DNA of 64,000 nt, from positions 1-64,000 of the forward strand of contig NZ_PJBP01000087.1 in NCBI RefSeq assembly GCF_002836415.1, read 5' to 3'. The position numbers were made by a program, and so were the translations under genes. This document shows positions 39,494 through 48,410 of the stretch, piece by piece. The notes under the pieces were generated by a model, which worked only from the letters and a program-made list of their open reading frames with translations, had not been told where the DNA came from and did no database searches. Source of the stretch: Psychromonas sp. MB-3u-54. GTDB taxonomy: Bacteria > Pseudomonadota > Gammaproteobacteria > Enterobacterales > Psychromonadaceae. Numbering within the stretch: position 1 is the stretch's first letter; every line of letters starts with the position of its first letter.

Positions 39494-39560
39494 TCATTAA
39501 ATTACGACTATTGGTACAATAACGTCATCGGAAAATAACAAAGTGCTTGATCTAGTGCTA
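39494..39560 (+). pseudogene. gapA 3'-end fragment
   Basis: The bases TTGGTACAATAACGTCATCGG followed by AACAAAGTGCTTGATCTAG match the gapA codons for WYDNEIG...NKVLDLV, with a small deletion between the two parts that breaks the frame. No other gapA sequence remains. Confidence 0.7.
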
Positions 39561-39885
39561 ACCGACAGTCCGTATACACAATATAATTGTCCCTCGCCTT
39601 TACTGTTAAAGGATTTATGATGAAATAAAATCAGTCAGTATGTAATAAAAAACTATGTTCTAAGATACTGGCAAGCATCGAGCCTTAAGGCTCAGTTCCA
39701 AAAAAATTTAAATCTCTTCGGGAATAGCGATTGAGGACGTGCAGGTTTCTCCCGTCAATCCTGCGATAAGAAACCATGTCATATCTTGTGATTAGGCTTC
39801 GCTAATACGGCTCTCCAGTAAGTGGAGTTCTTCTCGACGTTAAATAATTAACATCGGTATCTCGCCAAAATGAATTTGCTGTTTA
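39561..39885. other. Unassigned intergenic DNA with several short hairpins
   Basis: No convincing gene. Notable structures are the perfect palindrome GAGCCTTAAGGCTC (about 39680), a GCAGG...CCTGC pairing around 39739-39764, and CTCCAGTAAGTGGAG followed by TTCTTCTC (about 39814). A structured RNA or the edge of a decayed element is possible; I cannot assign it. Confidence 0.35.
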
Positions 39886-41868
39886 TCAACCTTTCTGTAA
39901 TTGTTTGCAGATAAAACCTAACTGTTTGAGGCGTTTTTTACGTTCACTTGCTGATAAATTAACCTCATATTTTAGGCTATTGTATTTGAATGAAAAACTT
40001 TTAAATAGTGTGGAGGGCTGTGAAGATTTAGCACTGGCCAGTTGGCAAAAATCGGTGACTGTTTGCCCTTTCTGGCGGCGCAGCCCCCTTTTTGAATAAT
40101 AGCGCTGTAGTTGTGCATAAAGCTTGTCTTCTGCATTTATTTTTTGTCTAATCCAAGGTTTAAAGATCAATAAAAAAACACTTAAAAACAGCAATAACAT
40201 GATCATTAGTACGGTAGAAAAAAAATTCAACCATGGCACTTTAGTAAACCATGACTGCAGCAAACGCAGCTGTTTTTGATTATCGTAATTGATAACCCAG
40301 CTTGCCCATAAATAATCTATCTGCGCAATTTTGGTGCGCAATTGATTTAGCAGCTTTATATTTCGCCATTTCTGCAGAGAAAAATATTCATCGGCTAAAA
40401 ACTCGTCACTGTTCGATAAACTTTGCTCTAACCCCCATTCAATACGCTCCGGGGCAACATAAGCGGTTGGATCAATCCTAAGCCACCTGTCTTCTTGCCA
40501 AATTTCAACCCAGGCATGTGCATCATATTGACGAATAGACATAAATTTATTTTCAGCTTGCCACTCGCCTCCCAAATATCCGGTCACCATGCGCGCAGGG
40601 ACACCTAAAAGCCGCGCAACATACAGATAACTGCTGGCATAATGCACACAAAATCCGGCTTGTGTTGAGAACAGAAAATCATCAACGTGGTCGATACCCA
40701 GTGCGGGAGGTTTGAGCGTATAGCGGAAATTTTTTGTTGAAAAATCATTAAGAAGTTGTTTAAGAATATCTTGTTTATCAATCCCTTGCTTTACCTTAGT
40801 GGCAACCCAATCTTGTGTTTTCAGATTGCCTTGTGCCGGCAGGCTGAGCAGTTGTTGCCTTTCTTCTGTAGTTAATGGTTTGGTTTCAATCTGTTGATAT
40901 AAATCAACCTCAAAGTGCTCTCTTCTGACCACTGGTGTTGTACTGCGCAACGCATAATCACTTAAACTGACCCGCCCAAAACCAGGTTCGCTATAATCAA
41001 GCGCGGGAACCCAATAGTTGTAGTGCGGCTCAACAATCAAATCAACGCTATTTTTCCTGGTGCTTAATTGCAAATTTACACTTAGCCCCTGCTTAGCCTG
41101 TTGCTCCTGCATTTTTTTGCTTTGGCTTGCCGACCAGGTTTGCCCATCGAAATCATCAAAGGTCATCACTCGCCAATAACGCTCACTTTGAGGTACCGGA
41201 TCCCCGACAAATGAGGCACGAAAAGCCAAGGCACTGGATCTGCTTAATTCAGCAATTTGTCCGGGACTGACACTGTCACTTAAACCCGTGCTAGCCTGTT
41301 GCTGTAACGGCATTTTCCACAACGAGGGTAAACGCGGAATAACAATAAATAGGAGCACTGCGAGTGGTAAACTGAGTAAACAACTTTTCAGCAATAATTT
41401 AAGAAAGTGGGTGCCGGCTAAACGCCCCCCATGCACACTTAACAGTACGGCTAATAATAAAAGAATCAATAAAGCCGCCACCAGCGCCATGGCTATCGAG
41501 TAATGAAAGATAAAAAACAGCGCGACTAACACAAAACCCGTATTAACAAAAACATGCACATCTCGGATTGATTTCAGTTCCAAAAACTTCAAACTAAAAC
41601 CTAACATAATCAGATGCAGCATGATGCTGAATAAACCCAGTGGATACACTATTACGATAGTGACTAAGCTACTTGTGATCGTAATAAAATTAAGCCATGA
41701 CCTGCCCAGCAGGGGCAAACGCCCGTAAAAGTTGACGATCCGCCAAACACTGCAGAGCAGCCCAAATAAAACTAAAAACGGATTTATCTGTTCGTATAAT
41801 GCGCTCATCATGCTGATATAAGTCAGGATAATGAACAATAAATTAAAACGATTAAGGAACTCTTTCAT
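39886..41868 (-). CDS. TgpA-like membrane transglutaminase (DUF3488 / transglutaminase core / DUF4129)
   Basis: The 660-residue protein starts at the ATG at 41868, which overlaps the stop of the DUF58 gene as ATGA. The N-terminal ~180 residues form about six membrane segments (DUF3488), then comes a periplasmic transglutaminase core with Cys in AGFCVHYASSYLYVARLLG, His in YDAHAWVEIW and Asp in RIDPTAYV, then one more membrane helix and a cytoplasmic DUF4129 tail. Family knowledge: this architecture (TgpA in Pseudomonas aeruginosa) regularly clusters with MoxR and DUF58 genes; its substrate is unclear. Confidence 0.88.
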   Translation of the reverse strand: MKEFLNRFNLLFIILTYISMMSALYEQINPFLVLFGLLCSVWRIVNFYGRLPLLGRSWLNFITITSSLVTIVIVYPLGLFSIMLHLIMLGFSLKFLELKSIRDVHVFVNTGFVLVALFFIFHYSIAMALVAALLILLLLAVLLSVHGGRLAGTHFLKLLLKSCLLSLPLAVLLFIVIPRLPSLWKMPLQQQASTGLSDSVSPGQIAELSRSSALAFRASFVGDPVPQSERYWRVMTFDDFDGQTWSASQSKKMQEQQAKQGLSVNLQLSTRKNSVDLIVEPHYNYWVPALDYSEPGFGRVSLSDYALRSTTPVVRREHFEVDLYQQIETKPLTTEERQQLLSLPAQGNLKTQDWVATKVKQGIDKQDILKQLLNDFSTKNFRYTLKPPALGIDHVDDFLFSTQAGFCVHYASSYLYVARLLGVPARMVTGYLGGEWQAENKFMSIRQYDAHAWVEIWQEDRWLRIDPTAYVAPERIEWGLEQSLSNSDEFLADEYFSLQKWRNIKLLNQLRTKIAQIDYLWASWVINYDNQKQLRLLQSWFTKVPWLNFFSTVLMIMLLLFLSVFLLIFKPWIRQKINAEDKLYAQLQRYYSKRGLRRQKGQTVTDFCQLASAKSSQPSTLFKSFSFKYNSLKYEVNLSASERKKRLKQLGFICKQLQKG

Positions 41869-42836
41869 AGGTATAACGCCAATGCCTTTAAACACATATC
41901 TTTATGCTCTAAACCATGACCCGCGGCAATGGTTTTGTTCCCTAGTTTTAAAGCATAACGGCAATCATTCCTGTCTAACTCAATAATCTGAAAACACAGT
42001 AAACTGAGCTTTTTCTCCAGATCTAAATTTTTATATAAAGCCAAATCTAACAGCACATTCCCACCCTGCGCTTGTTCAAAGTGCTTACTAAACCAACCCC
42101 GCCCTTGGGCCAGCTGTTTCCATGCAACTGATTTTAAAGACTCTCCCGGTTGATAACTTTTTAGCATTGAGAATTGCTCAAAACCAGGCGAAAAATTTGT
42201 TAAACCCTTATTTGTTTGCTCAGCAGAGGCGCTAACCAGCGGCATGCCATTGTTCAGCGGCTCGGGATATAACAATACACTTAATCCGAAATCAAGGTGC
42301 GTCCACACGGTAAATAAACCAAAGGGAAAGGTTGAACGCAGGGTCACTCTGCCCGGCTTAAACCAACCTCTGGTTTTCGACAAGCCATAAACAAACACTT
42401 GTTGATCTTTTATAACCGATTTAAGCGCCGAACTTGGCTGTTGAAAATAAAAATCAATCTTCTGTCCACGGTCGAATTTTTTCGTTATACGTAAGCAAAA
42501 AACACTATCTTGCCCCGCAAATTGAGCTGTGATCGGGTTGGCCGTCAGGGTTAAATCAGCAATGTTTTGATAACTTAACAGCAGGCAAGTCACCATAAAA
42601 CTGATCAGGAAAAACACCACAAATAAAATTAAGTTATTTTGATAATTAGTACCGAGCAGAAACAAAATAAAACCAAGGATTAAAAACTGCAGGCCAAATT
42701 TAGACGGAAAAATAAAAATGTTTTTCTGATTCAAGGTAAAGCTATTGTTTGCTGGCAGGCGCGCCGTTAACCAACGCTCAAAACGTTGCTTGATTAACCG
42801 CTTGAACGGGTCGCTTGGATTAAAGACTTTTTTCAT
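41865..42836 (-). CDS. DUF58 domain protein
   Basis: The 323-residue protein has two membrane helices near residues 45-95 (FGLQFLILGFILFLLG, LILFVVFFLISFMVTC). The DUF58 signature SYQPGESLKSVAWKQLAQG is near residue 235, here with VAW where many members have IDW. DUF58 proteins pair with MoxR ATPases and are thought to act in assembly or quality control at the envelope. It lies three bases after the moxR stop and is translationally coupled to the transglutaminase gene. Confidence 0.85.
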   Translation of the reverse strand: MKKVFNPSDPFKRLIKQRFERWLTARLPANNSFTLNQKNIFIFPSKFGLQFLILGFILFLLGTNYQNNLILFVVFFLISFMVTCLLLSYQNIADLTLTANPITAQFAGQDSVFCLRITKKFDRGQKIDFYFQQPSSALKSVIKDQQVFVYGLSKTRGWFKPGRVTLRSTFPFGLFTVWTHLDFGLSVLLYPEPLNNGMPLVSASAEQTNKGLTNFSPGFEQFSMLKSYQPGESLKSVAWKQLAQGRGWFSKHFEQAQGGNVLLDLALYKNLDLEKKLSLLCFQIIELDRNDCRYALKLGNKTIAAGHGLEHKDMCLKALALYL

Positions 42837-42839
42837 AAA

Positions 42840-43763
42840 TTAAGCAAAGGGATCAACACTGTCAAGCAATGTTTGACTGAAGGTTTTACTGCCTGGTTTA
42901 GCACTATTAATCCCCGCTAAACGGTGTTCGGTTACCGCCACAAAGACAGCCTGGATATCCTCTGGAATGAGGTAATCTCTTTGCTGTAAAAAAGCCATTG
43001 CTTTGGCAGCCTGCAGTAATATTTTGCTGCAGCGAGGCGATAATGGATGAGCTGTAATACCACCGTAGCGACTTTCGTGGATCAGGCGCAGCAGATAATT
43101 TAAAACCGCATCACTGGCTTGAATTTTACGCACAGCAGATTGCATCATGCGCAAATCTTCAATATTTATAATGGCCGGTATTGGCAACTTTTTATTCGAC
43201 GATATATGCCCCTTTAGCATTTTTAATTCCGCATCAATATTCGGAAAACCAAGCTCAATACGCATCATAAATCGGTCTAACTGGGATTCGGGCAGTGGAA
43301 ATGTACCCGCTTGGTCCATGGGGTTTTGTGTCGCAATCACAAAAAAAGGAAGTGGTAAAAGATAGGTTTCACTGTCCAGTGAAATTTGCTTCTCTTCCAT
43401 CGCCTCTAACAAGGCGCTTTGGGTTTTAGGGCTGGCCCGATTTATTTCATCAGCTAATAATACCTGACTAAAAATAGGCCCTTTATGAAAATTAAATTGC
43501 TGTTTATTACGGTCAAATATCGACACACCAAGAATATCAGCGGGTAACATATCACTGGTAAATTGCACCCGTTTATAATCAAGTCCAAGGGTTTTTGCTA
43601 AAGCGGATGCCAGTGTTGTTTTACCCATACCCGGCAGATCTTCAATTAAAAGATGACCGTCGGCAAGCAGACAAACGAGCGCCAATTTAATCTGCTCTTC
43701 CTTGCCCAGTAAAATGTGATTCAATTGCTTCAAGATGTTGGCTATTTTATTGTGCATCAGCAC
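42840..43763 (-). CDS. MoxR-family AAA+ ATPase
   Basis: The 307-residue AAA+ protein has Walker A GMGKTTLA, Walker B LLADEINRASPKTQSALLEAMEE, sensor 1 FVIATQNPMDQAGTFPLPE and a C-terminal lid (HPLSPRCSKILLQAAKAMAF). MoxR proteins are chaperone-like ATPases acting with DUF58/VWA partners. It is the first gene of the three-gene operon; a second ATG (codon 3) is an alternative start. Confidence 0.92.
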   Translation of the reverse strand: MLMHNKIANILKQLNHILLGKEEQIKLALVCLLADGHLLIEDLPGMGKTTLASALAKTLGLDYKRVQFTSDMLPADILGVSIFDRNKQQFNFHKGPIFSQVLLADEINRASPKTQSALLEAMEEKQISLDSETYLLPLPFFVIATQNPMDQAGTFPLPESQLDRFMMRIELGFPNIDAELKMLKGHISSNKKLPIPAIINIEDLRMMQSAVRKIQASDAVLNYLLRLIHESRYGGITAHPLSPRCSKILLQAAKAMAFLQQRDYLIPEDIQAVFVAVTEHRLAGINSAKPGSKTFSQTLLDSVDPFA

Positions 43764-43924
43764 GCCCTACAGTCATTAACCCGTAAACAAACATTAATTA
43801 GATACCTGCGCGACTTAAAAATTTAGAATAGCAGAAAAAAAAACCAAAAAATGTAAGCTATCTTCACAATTGATCGGCTATTTTCTGTGCTCAGATTAAA
43901 TTATAGTAAAGTTCGCCAATATTT

Positions 43925-44115
43925 AACCTCGACGTTCGAAGCTCGCAGCCCGATGCTCGACGGCCCGCAGCTCGAAAGCTCGAAAGCTCGAAAGCTCGAA
44001 AGCTCGAAAGCTGGAAAGCTCGATGCTCGAAGCTCGAAGCTCGCAAGCCCGCAGCCCGATGCTCGACGGCCAGCAGCCAGCAGCCTTCAAGCCGACAGCC
44101 AACAACCGACAGCCG
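43925..44115. repeat. AGCTCGAA-type microsatellite between moxR and thiE
   Basis: The plus strand is dominated by repeated CTCGAAAG and CTCGAAG units, then CAGCAGCC and CGACAGCC units, running to within a few bases of the thiE stop. It has the same unit types as the repeats downstream of gapA and before kpsD. Frames on both strands are low-complexity artefacts. Upstream, 43764-43924 is plain AT-rich DNA, presumably the moxR promoter. Confidence 0.8.
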
Positions 44116-44121
44116 ACAGCC

Positions 44122-44745
44122 TTACAACTCCCCCCCCATCTGACAAAGCAAATTCATTGCCGCTTGTTTTGGGGACTGCGCATGACAAATAGCCGATACC
44201 AATGCAACACCATCAACATGACTTGCAATAACCGCATCAAGATTTGCAGTATTGATACCGCCGATAGCCACTATCGGTAAAGCGCTTTGCGCGACGGCGT
44301 CAGTAAGCCCTTTAATACCCCACTCTTTCTTAATATTGGTTTTTGTTGACGTCGAAAAGATAGCACTCAATCCCAAATAATCCACGGGCAAAGATTGCGC
44401 TTCAATAAGCTGCTGCTGATTCTCAATAGAAAGACCAAGCAATTTATCTTTGCCTATCAGTCGGCGGGCAGTTTCTACCGGCATATCCGATTGCCCCAGG
44501 TGCACACCATCGGCATCAACAGCCAGTGCAACATCCACTCTGTCGTTGATTATCAAAGGCACGCCCGTCCCCTGTAAAATCACCTTTACCGCTAATGCCC
44601 TTGCTATAAAAGTGCGAAGATCACCCTGCTTTTCGCGCACTTGGACCATAGTCACGCCACCGGCAACCGCTTCAGCAACCACCCTTTTCAAGGTTTCAAG
44701 ATTTTGCTTATCATCGGTCACTAAATATAAACGATAAGGGTTCAC
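44122..44745 (-). CDS. thiE: Thiamine-phosphate synthase
   Basis: The 207-residue ThiE has the TIM-barrel motifs YLVTDDKQNLETL, MVQVREKQGDLR, LIINDRVDVALAVDADGVHLGQ and IVAIGGINTANL. It joins hydroxymethylpyrimidine diphosphate to thiazole phosphate to give thiamine phosphate. It is the last gene of the salvage operon and follows thiM by 27 bases. Its 3' end (CQMGGEL) lies directly beside the microsatellite. Confidence 0.95.
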   Translation of the reverse strand: MNPYRLYLVTDDKQNLETLKRVVAEAVAGGVTMVQVREKQGDLRTFIARALAVKVILQGTGVPLIINDRVDVALAVDADGVHLGQSDMPVETARRLIGKDKLLGLSIENQQQLIEAQSLPVDYLGLSAIFSTSTKTNIKKEWGIKGLTDAVAQSALPIVAIGGINTANLDAVIASHVDGVALVSAICHAQSPKQAAMNLLCQMGGEL

Positions 44746-44772
44746 TTTTTTCTCCCATTTTTTTGATGCAAG

Positions 44773-45576
44773 CTAAGATATTTTCAAACGCTGAATCAGC
44801 GTCGCTTCATCAAGCTGATACAAAGCATCCAAAAGATTAAGCTGCAGACTGCCGGGCCCTTTTGACTGCTCTGCGGCAATTTCACCCGCTACCCCTAAGA
44901 CTGCCGCCGCTGCCAGACCCGTTTCTTCTCCGACAGCTGCAAAAGCCCCGGTTAAGGCACTGAGTGTGCAGCCCATTGCGGTCACATAAGGCATCATCTC
45001 ATGACCGTTATCGAGCTGAGTTTGCCCATCGGAAGTGACAATAAAATCTGTCGCACCTGAAATAACCACAGCGCACTGATAAGTGTCACGCAAATACCGA
45101 GCAGCACCGAGCGCGGCAGCACTGCTATCGAGCGAGTCAACGCCTTTGCTTTGTGCTTTCTCTCCGGCTAAGGCAATAATTTCTGACGCGTTTCCTCTGA
45201 TAATCAGCTTGTTAGCGGCTGCTGCAATTTGCCGTGACGTTGCTGTTCTTAAGCTACTTGCACCGCATCCGACAGGGTCAAGTACCACAGGTTTTTTATG
45301 GATATTCGCCTGCTCAACGGCAAACAACATCCGCTTAATCCAGGTACTGTCCAGAGTACCGATATTGACCACCAGAGCACCGGAAAAAGACAGCATTTCA
45401 GCCATTTCATCGCGGGAATGCGCCATAATGGGGGACGCACCAAGGGCAAGTAAGGCATTAGCGGTATTATTCATCCCGACATAATTACTCATATTGACCA
45501 CCAGCGGTTTCTGTTCACGCAGAGCATTAAGCGCGCTGACGATGGTTTTAATATTTGAATCTATATTTTGCTTCAT
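44773..45576 (-). CDS. thiM: Hydroxyethylthiazole kinase
   Basis: The 267-residue ThiM has the ribokinase-like fold motifs [55 protein letters not shown] and [19 protein letters not shown]. It phosphorylates salvaged hydroxyethylthiazole for ThiE. A 299-base repeat-filled gap separates it from tenA, so it might have its own promoter or rely on read-through. Confidence 0.95.
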   Translation of the reverse strand: MKQNIDSNIKTIVSALNALREQKPLVVNMSNYVGMNNTANALLALGASPIMAHSRDEMAEMLSFSGALVVNIGTLDSTWIKRMLFAVEQANIHKKPVVLDPVGCGASSLRTATSRQIAAAANKLIIRGNASEIIALAGEKAQSKGVDSLDSSAAALGAARYLRDTYQCAVVISGATDFIVTSDGQTQLDNGHEMMPYVTAMGCTLSALTGAFAAVGEETGLAAAAVLGVAGEIAAEQSKGPGSLQLNLLDALYQLDEATLIQRLKIS

Positions 45577-45612
45577 ATTTTTTCTCTGAGCGACGGCTCT
45601 AGTTTGCCAAAA

Positions 45613-45890
45613 TTAATTTAAAAGGCACTTTTCAGCCCAAAGTTTTTTCTCTGTACTCTCGGTGGTAACCGTCTTTTAAACCACAGAGAAATAATTTAAA
45701 AAGAACTTTCAGCCAAAAGTCTTTCTCTGTGACCTCTGTGGTAAACCTTTTTTAACCACCGAGAACTCCAAGGAAGGGACATATTACTGATATTGACCAT
45801 CTTAACCGCCATACGAAAATAAGTTATGGCGTAAAATTCTTTTCTCTGTGTGCTCGGTGGTAACTGTGTTTTTAATCACAGAGCAAGGGA
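45613..45890. repeat. Dispersed CTCTGTG / CACAGAG repeat, three copies between tenA and thiM
   Basis: Three units of TTTCTCTGTG, a CTCGGTGGTAAC or CTCTGTGGTAAA arm, a T-rich loop and AACCACAGAG or AACCACCGAG start near 45644, 45721 and 45840. Two also share an AATTTAAAA...TTTCAGCC lead. The third runs into the end of tenA, supplying its TGA stop (within CACAGAG). Confidence 0.75.
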
Positions 45891-46571
45891 TAAAGGACGA
45901 GGGACAGGCTCGACAGCGTCTAACCCTTGCTGCCAAAAAGCAATTTCCATCCGTGTTGCGGTTCTAAATACGCGAATAAGTTCTCGGCCGCGCGAACTGT
46001 TTAAGTCAATATCAGCGAGTAATGCATCGATATGCTCAGTCCCTTGTGCAACGCTTTGCTGGAATTCATCACTACCATAGAGTGCAATCCAGCCCGCAAA
46101 TGGATTATCTTCACGGTTGGTGTTTTTATCGTTGCAGAGGTTACGCCCTATTTCTGCATAACCAATAGAGCACGGTGCTAACGCCGCATATAAATCAACT
46201 ATATCGCCCTGCATGCCGGCATCGAGCACATAACGCGTATAGGCAACCGTACCAAAATCTTCGTCTTCTGCTTCCAAGTCCGATTCAGTCAGTCCCCAGT
46301 CAGCGCAATAATTTACATGATAACTGATTTCAACGTCTAGTAATGCATCTACGCTAGGCAGCGCTTTACGCATATCGGCTAAGGTGCGGGCTTTGTAAAT
46401 AGCCAGCGCATAAGCGCGGGCATATTGCTTAAGAAACAAAAAGTCTTGTTTCAGGTAATGTAAAAAGCATGGCTGCGCTAACGTGCCTTTTGCTAATTGC
46501 TGTATAAAGGCATGCTTAGTATATGCATCCCAATCCTTGCGACATGCATTAATTAGATCTTGATGATTCAT
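45876..46571 (-). CDS. tenA: TenA-family aminopyrimidine aminohydrolase (thiaminase II)
   Basis: The 231-residue protein has the TenA fold features FLHYLKQDFLFLKQYARAYA, YHVNYCADWGL, and the catalytic Cys in LAPCSIGYAEIG near residue 135, then NPFAGWIALYGSDEFQ. TenA converts aminomethylpyrimidine to hydroxymethylpyrimidine in salvage of degraded thiamine. Its position behind a pyrimidine ABC importer fits that role. The last residues and stop come from a dispersed repeat. Confidence 0.92.
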   Translation of the reverse strand: MNHQDLINACRKDWDAYTKHAFIQQLAKGTLAQPCFLHYLKQDFLFLKQYARAYALAIYKARTLADMRKALPSVDALLDVEISYHVNYCADWGLTESDLEAEDEDFGTVAYTRYVLDAGMQGDIVDLYAALAPCSIGYAEIGRNLCNDKNTNREDNPFAGWIALYGSDEFQQSVAQGTEHIDALLADIDLNSSRGRELIRVFRTATRMEIAFWQQGLDAVEPVPRPLSLAL

Positions 46572-46621
46572 ATGACAACTCTATTTATGGGTAAAAAGCA
46601 CTTATTAGTAAGTGCAACTTA

Positions 46622-47560
46622 TTAAAACGTTGGAATATAATCCTGTGCTTTTGGCAGCGTGCTAATGATTTTTTGGCTATACATAAAATTGGCATAATTA
46701 TCATAACGCTTTAAATCAACCGCAGACGGACGCAATGCAAATCGGGTCAATGTGTCATCCCAGGCCAGTTTATTAAGCTCATTATTTAAGGTATCCGGCG
46801 CATAGGCTGCAAACTCTTTCCAGGACTCTTGAGGATAATTTATAATGTGGATTGTCGCCTGCTCTAACGCTTTATTAAAGGCCTGAATGGCGGCTTTATC
46901 ATAGCTGTCGGCATTTGCCACAAAGACAAGTTCATCAAAGGGCGGCACACCGTGCTCTTCGGGGAAGAAAGATTTTGCCTTAATTCCCTCAAGTGCTAAC
47001 TGGTTTGTTTCAAAATTGCGGAGTCCTCCCCAGATTGCATCAACCTTTCCAGAAGCAAGTGACGCAGACAGTGCCCAACCTACATTGATAATCTCCACAT
47101 CCTCATAGTTAACACCCTGTGTTTTCAACATAGTGCTGATGGTCGCCTCTTCATTACCCGCAATAGAAATACCAATCTTTTTACCTTTAAGATCCGAGAG
47201 TTTGTTAATCTTATTATTGTCTAACACGGTCAAGGTATTAAGCGGTGCGGCAATCAAGGTAGCCGAACGGATCAGCGGCAACCCTGCAGCCACATCCATG
47301 ATTAAGGTAGGCTGGTAGGAGATAGCCAGATCTACGTTATTTGCCGCGACCAATTTAGCGGGCATACTCGGATCTGTCGGCTCTTGAATCTCAACATCAA
47401 GGCCTTGTTGTTTAAAATAACCTAGTTGCTGGGCAATCACCACGGGCCCGTGATTCGGGTTAACAAACCAGTCCAGCATCAGGGTTACTTTTTTCATCTC
47501 GGCCTGTGCCGGCAGAGCTAACATTAATGCAACTGCGCTTAAAATTATTCTTTTTTTCAT
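46622..47560 (-). CDS. thiY: ABC transporter binding protein for a thiamine pyrimidine precursor (ThiY/NMT1 type)
   Basis: The 312-residue protein starts at the ATG at 47560 (AGGA seven bases upstream). It has a signal peptide (RIILSAVALMLALPAQA) and the NMT1/ThiY fold: LMLDWFVNPNHGPVVIAQQ, GYFKQQGLDVEI and a CCC-like motif replaced by WALSASLASGKVDAIWG. ThiY homologues bind formylaminopyrimidine or related precursors in the periplasm. It sits between its permease gene and tenA. Confidence 0.9.
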   Translation of the reverse strand: MKKRIILSAVALMLALPAQAEMKKVTLMLDWFVNPNHGPVVIAQQLGYFKQQGLDVEIQEPTDPSMPAKLVAANNVDLAISYQPTLIMDVAAGLPLIRSATLIAAPLNTLTVLDNNKINKLSDLKGKKIGISIAGNEEATISTMLKTQGVNYEDVEIINVGWALSASLASGKVDAIWGGLRNFETNQLALEGIKAKSFFPEEHGVPPFDELVFVANADSYDKAAIQAFNKALEQATIHIINYPQESWKEFAAYAPDTLNNELNKLAWDDTLTRFALRPSAVDLKRYDNYANFMYSQKIISTLPKAQDYIPTF

Positions 47561-47609
47561 TGTATTTCCTTTTTTATGGCAGAGCATTTATCAATAACGC
47601 CCTTTCTGA

Positions 47610-48410
47610 TTAAACTTCCCAAGGGATGAATTTTTTTAACAACTTATCGACGACAAAATAAAGTAAAATGGACAGCATAGATAAGATAAACAGTGCGGCA
47701 AACATTTCATCTATCATCATCCGCGCATTGGCCTGTAACATCAGATAACCCAAGCCTTCGCTTGAGCCGACCCACTCTCCCGCCACGGCACCGATAGGTG
47801 CAATCACCACCGCCACCCGAATACCAGACGCCAGTGTCGGTAAAGAGGCGGGAAACTGAATATGGCGCAGCATCTGCCATTTTGTCGCCCCCATGGTTTG
47901 CGCAAGATCAAGATAACCCGAAGGAGTATTACGCAGCCCATCGTAGCAGCAGGTGGTCACCGGAAAAAAGATGATTAACGCTGCCATCACTATTTTTGAG
48001 GCGATGCCATAACCCAGCCAAAGCATCAGTACCGGCGCAAGCGCAAACACCGGAATCGCCTGACTGGCAATCAAAATGGGTAATAGCCACTGTTTAATCG
48101 GCTTAAATAACAACATCTGCAATGCAAAGAACAACCCCATAAACAAGCCTAAAAACAGGCCCAGTATAATTTCTTGTCCTGTAACAAGCGTGTGTTTAAG
48201 GAGAATGTCATAGCGCAGCAGCAGTCTTTCGAATACCTCTATAGGGGCGGGTAAAATAAACGAAGGCATTCCAAAAAAAACCACAATAGCCTGCCATAAA
48301 CCAAGAATAACCATGATGCTTATCATCATGCGCAGAAGCGGTTTTATCAGTGCTTTTTGATGAGTTTTCTGACCAGATAGCCTGGTAAAGGCAGTAATAT
48401 CAGGCATCAT
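47610..48410 (-). CDS. thiX: ABC transporter permease for a thiamine pyrimidine precursor
   Basis: The 266-residue permease, from the ATG at 48410 with GGAG four bases upstream, has about six membrane segments. It carries the EAA-type cytoplasmic loop near LAQTMGATKWQMLRHIQFPASLPTLASGIRVA. It belongs to the SsuC/TauC/ThiX group. The start overlaps the ATPase stop by 11 bases. A longer frame to 48464 would overlap the ATPase gene by 65 bases and lacks a ribosome site. Confidence 0.9.
   Translation of the reverse strand: MMPDITAFTRLSGQKTHQKALIKPLLRMMISIMVILGLWQAIVVFFGMPSFILPAPIEVFERLLLRYDILLKHTLVTGQEIILGLFLGLFMGLFFALQMLLFKPIKQWLLPILIASQAIPVFALAPVLMLWLGYGIASKIVMAALIIFFPVTTCCYDGLRNTPSGYLDLAQTMGATKWQMLRHIQFPASLPTLASGIRVAVVIAPIGAVAGEWVGSSEGLGYLMLQANARMMIDEMFAALFILSMLSILLYFVVDKLLKKFIPWEV

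Noticed and set aside
43887-44280. Frames of 101 and 85 codons and the opposite-strand 60-codon frame
   Set aside because: Low-complexity translations of the AGCTCGAA microsatellite; part overlaps thiE.
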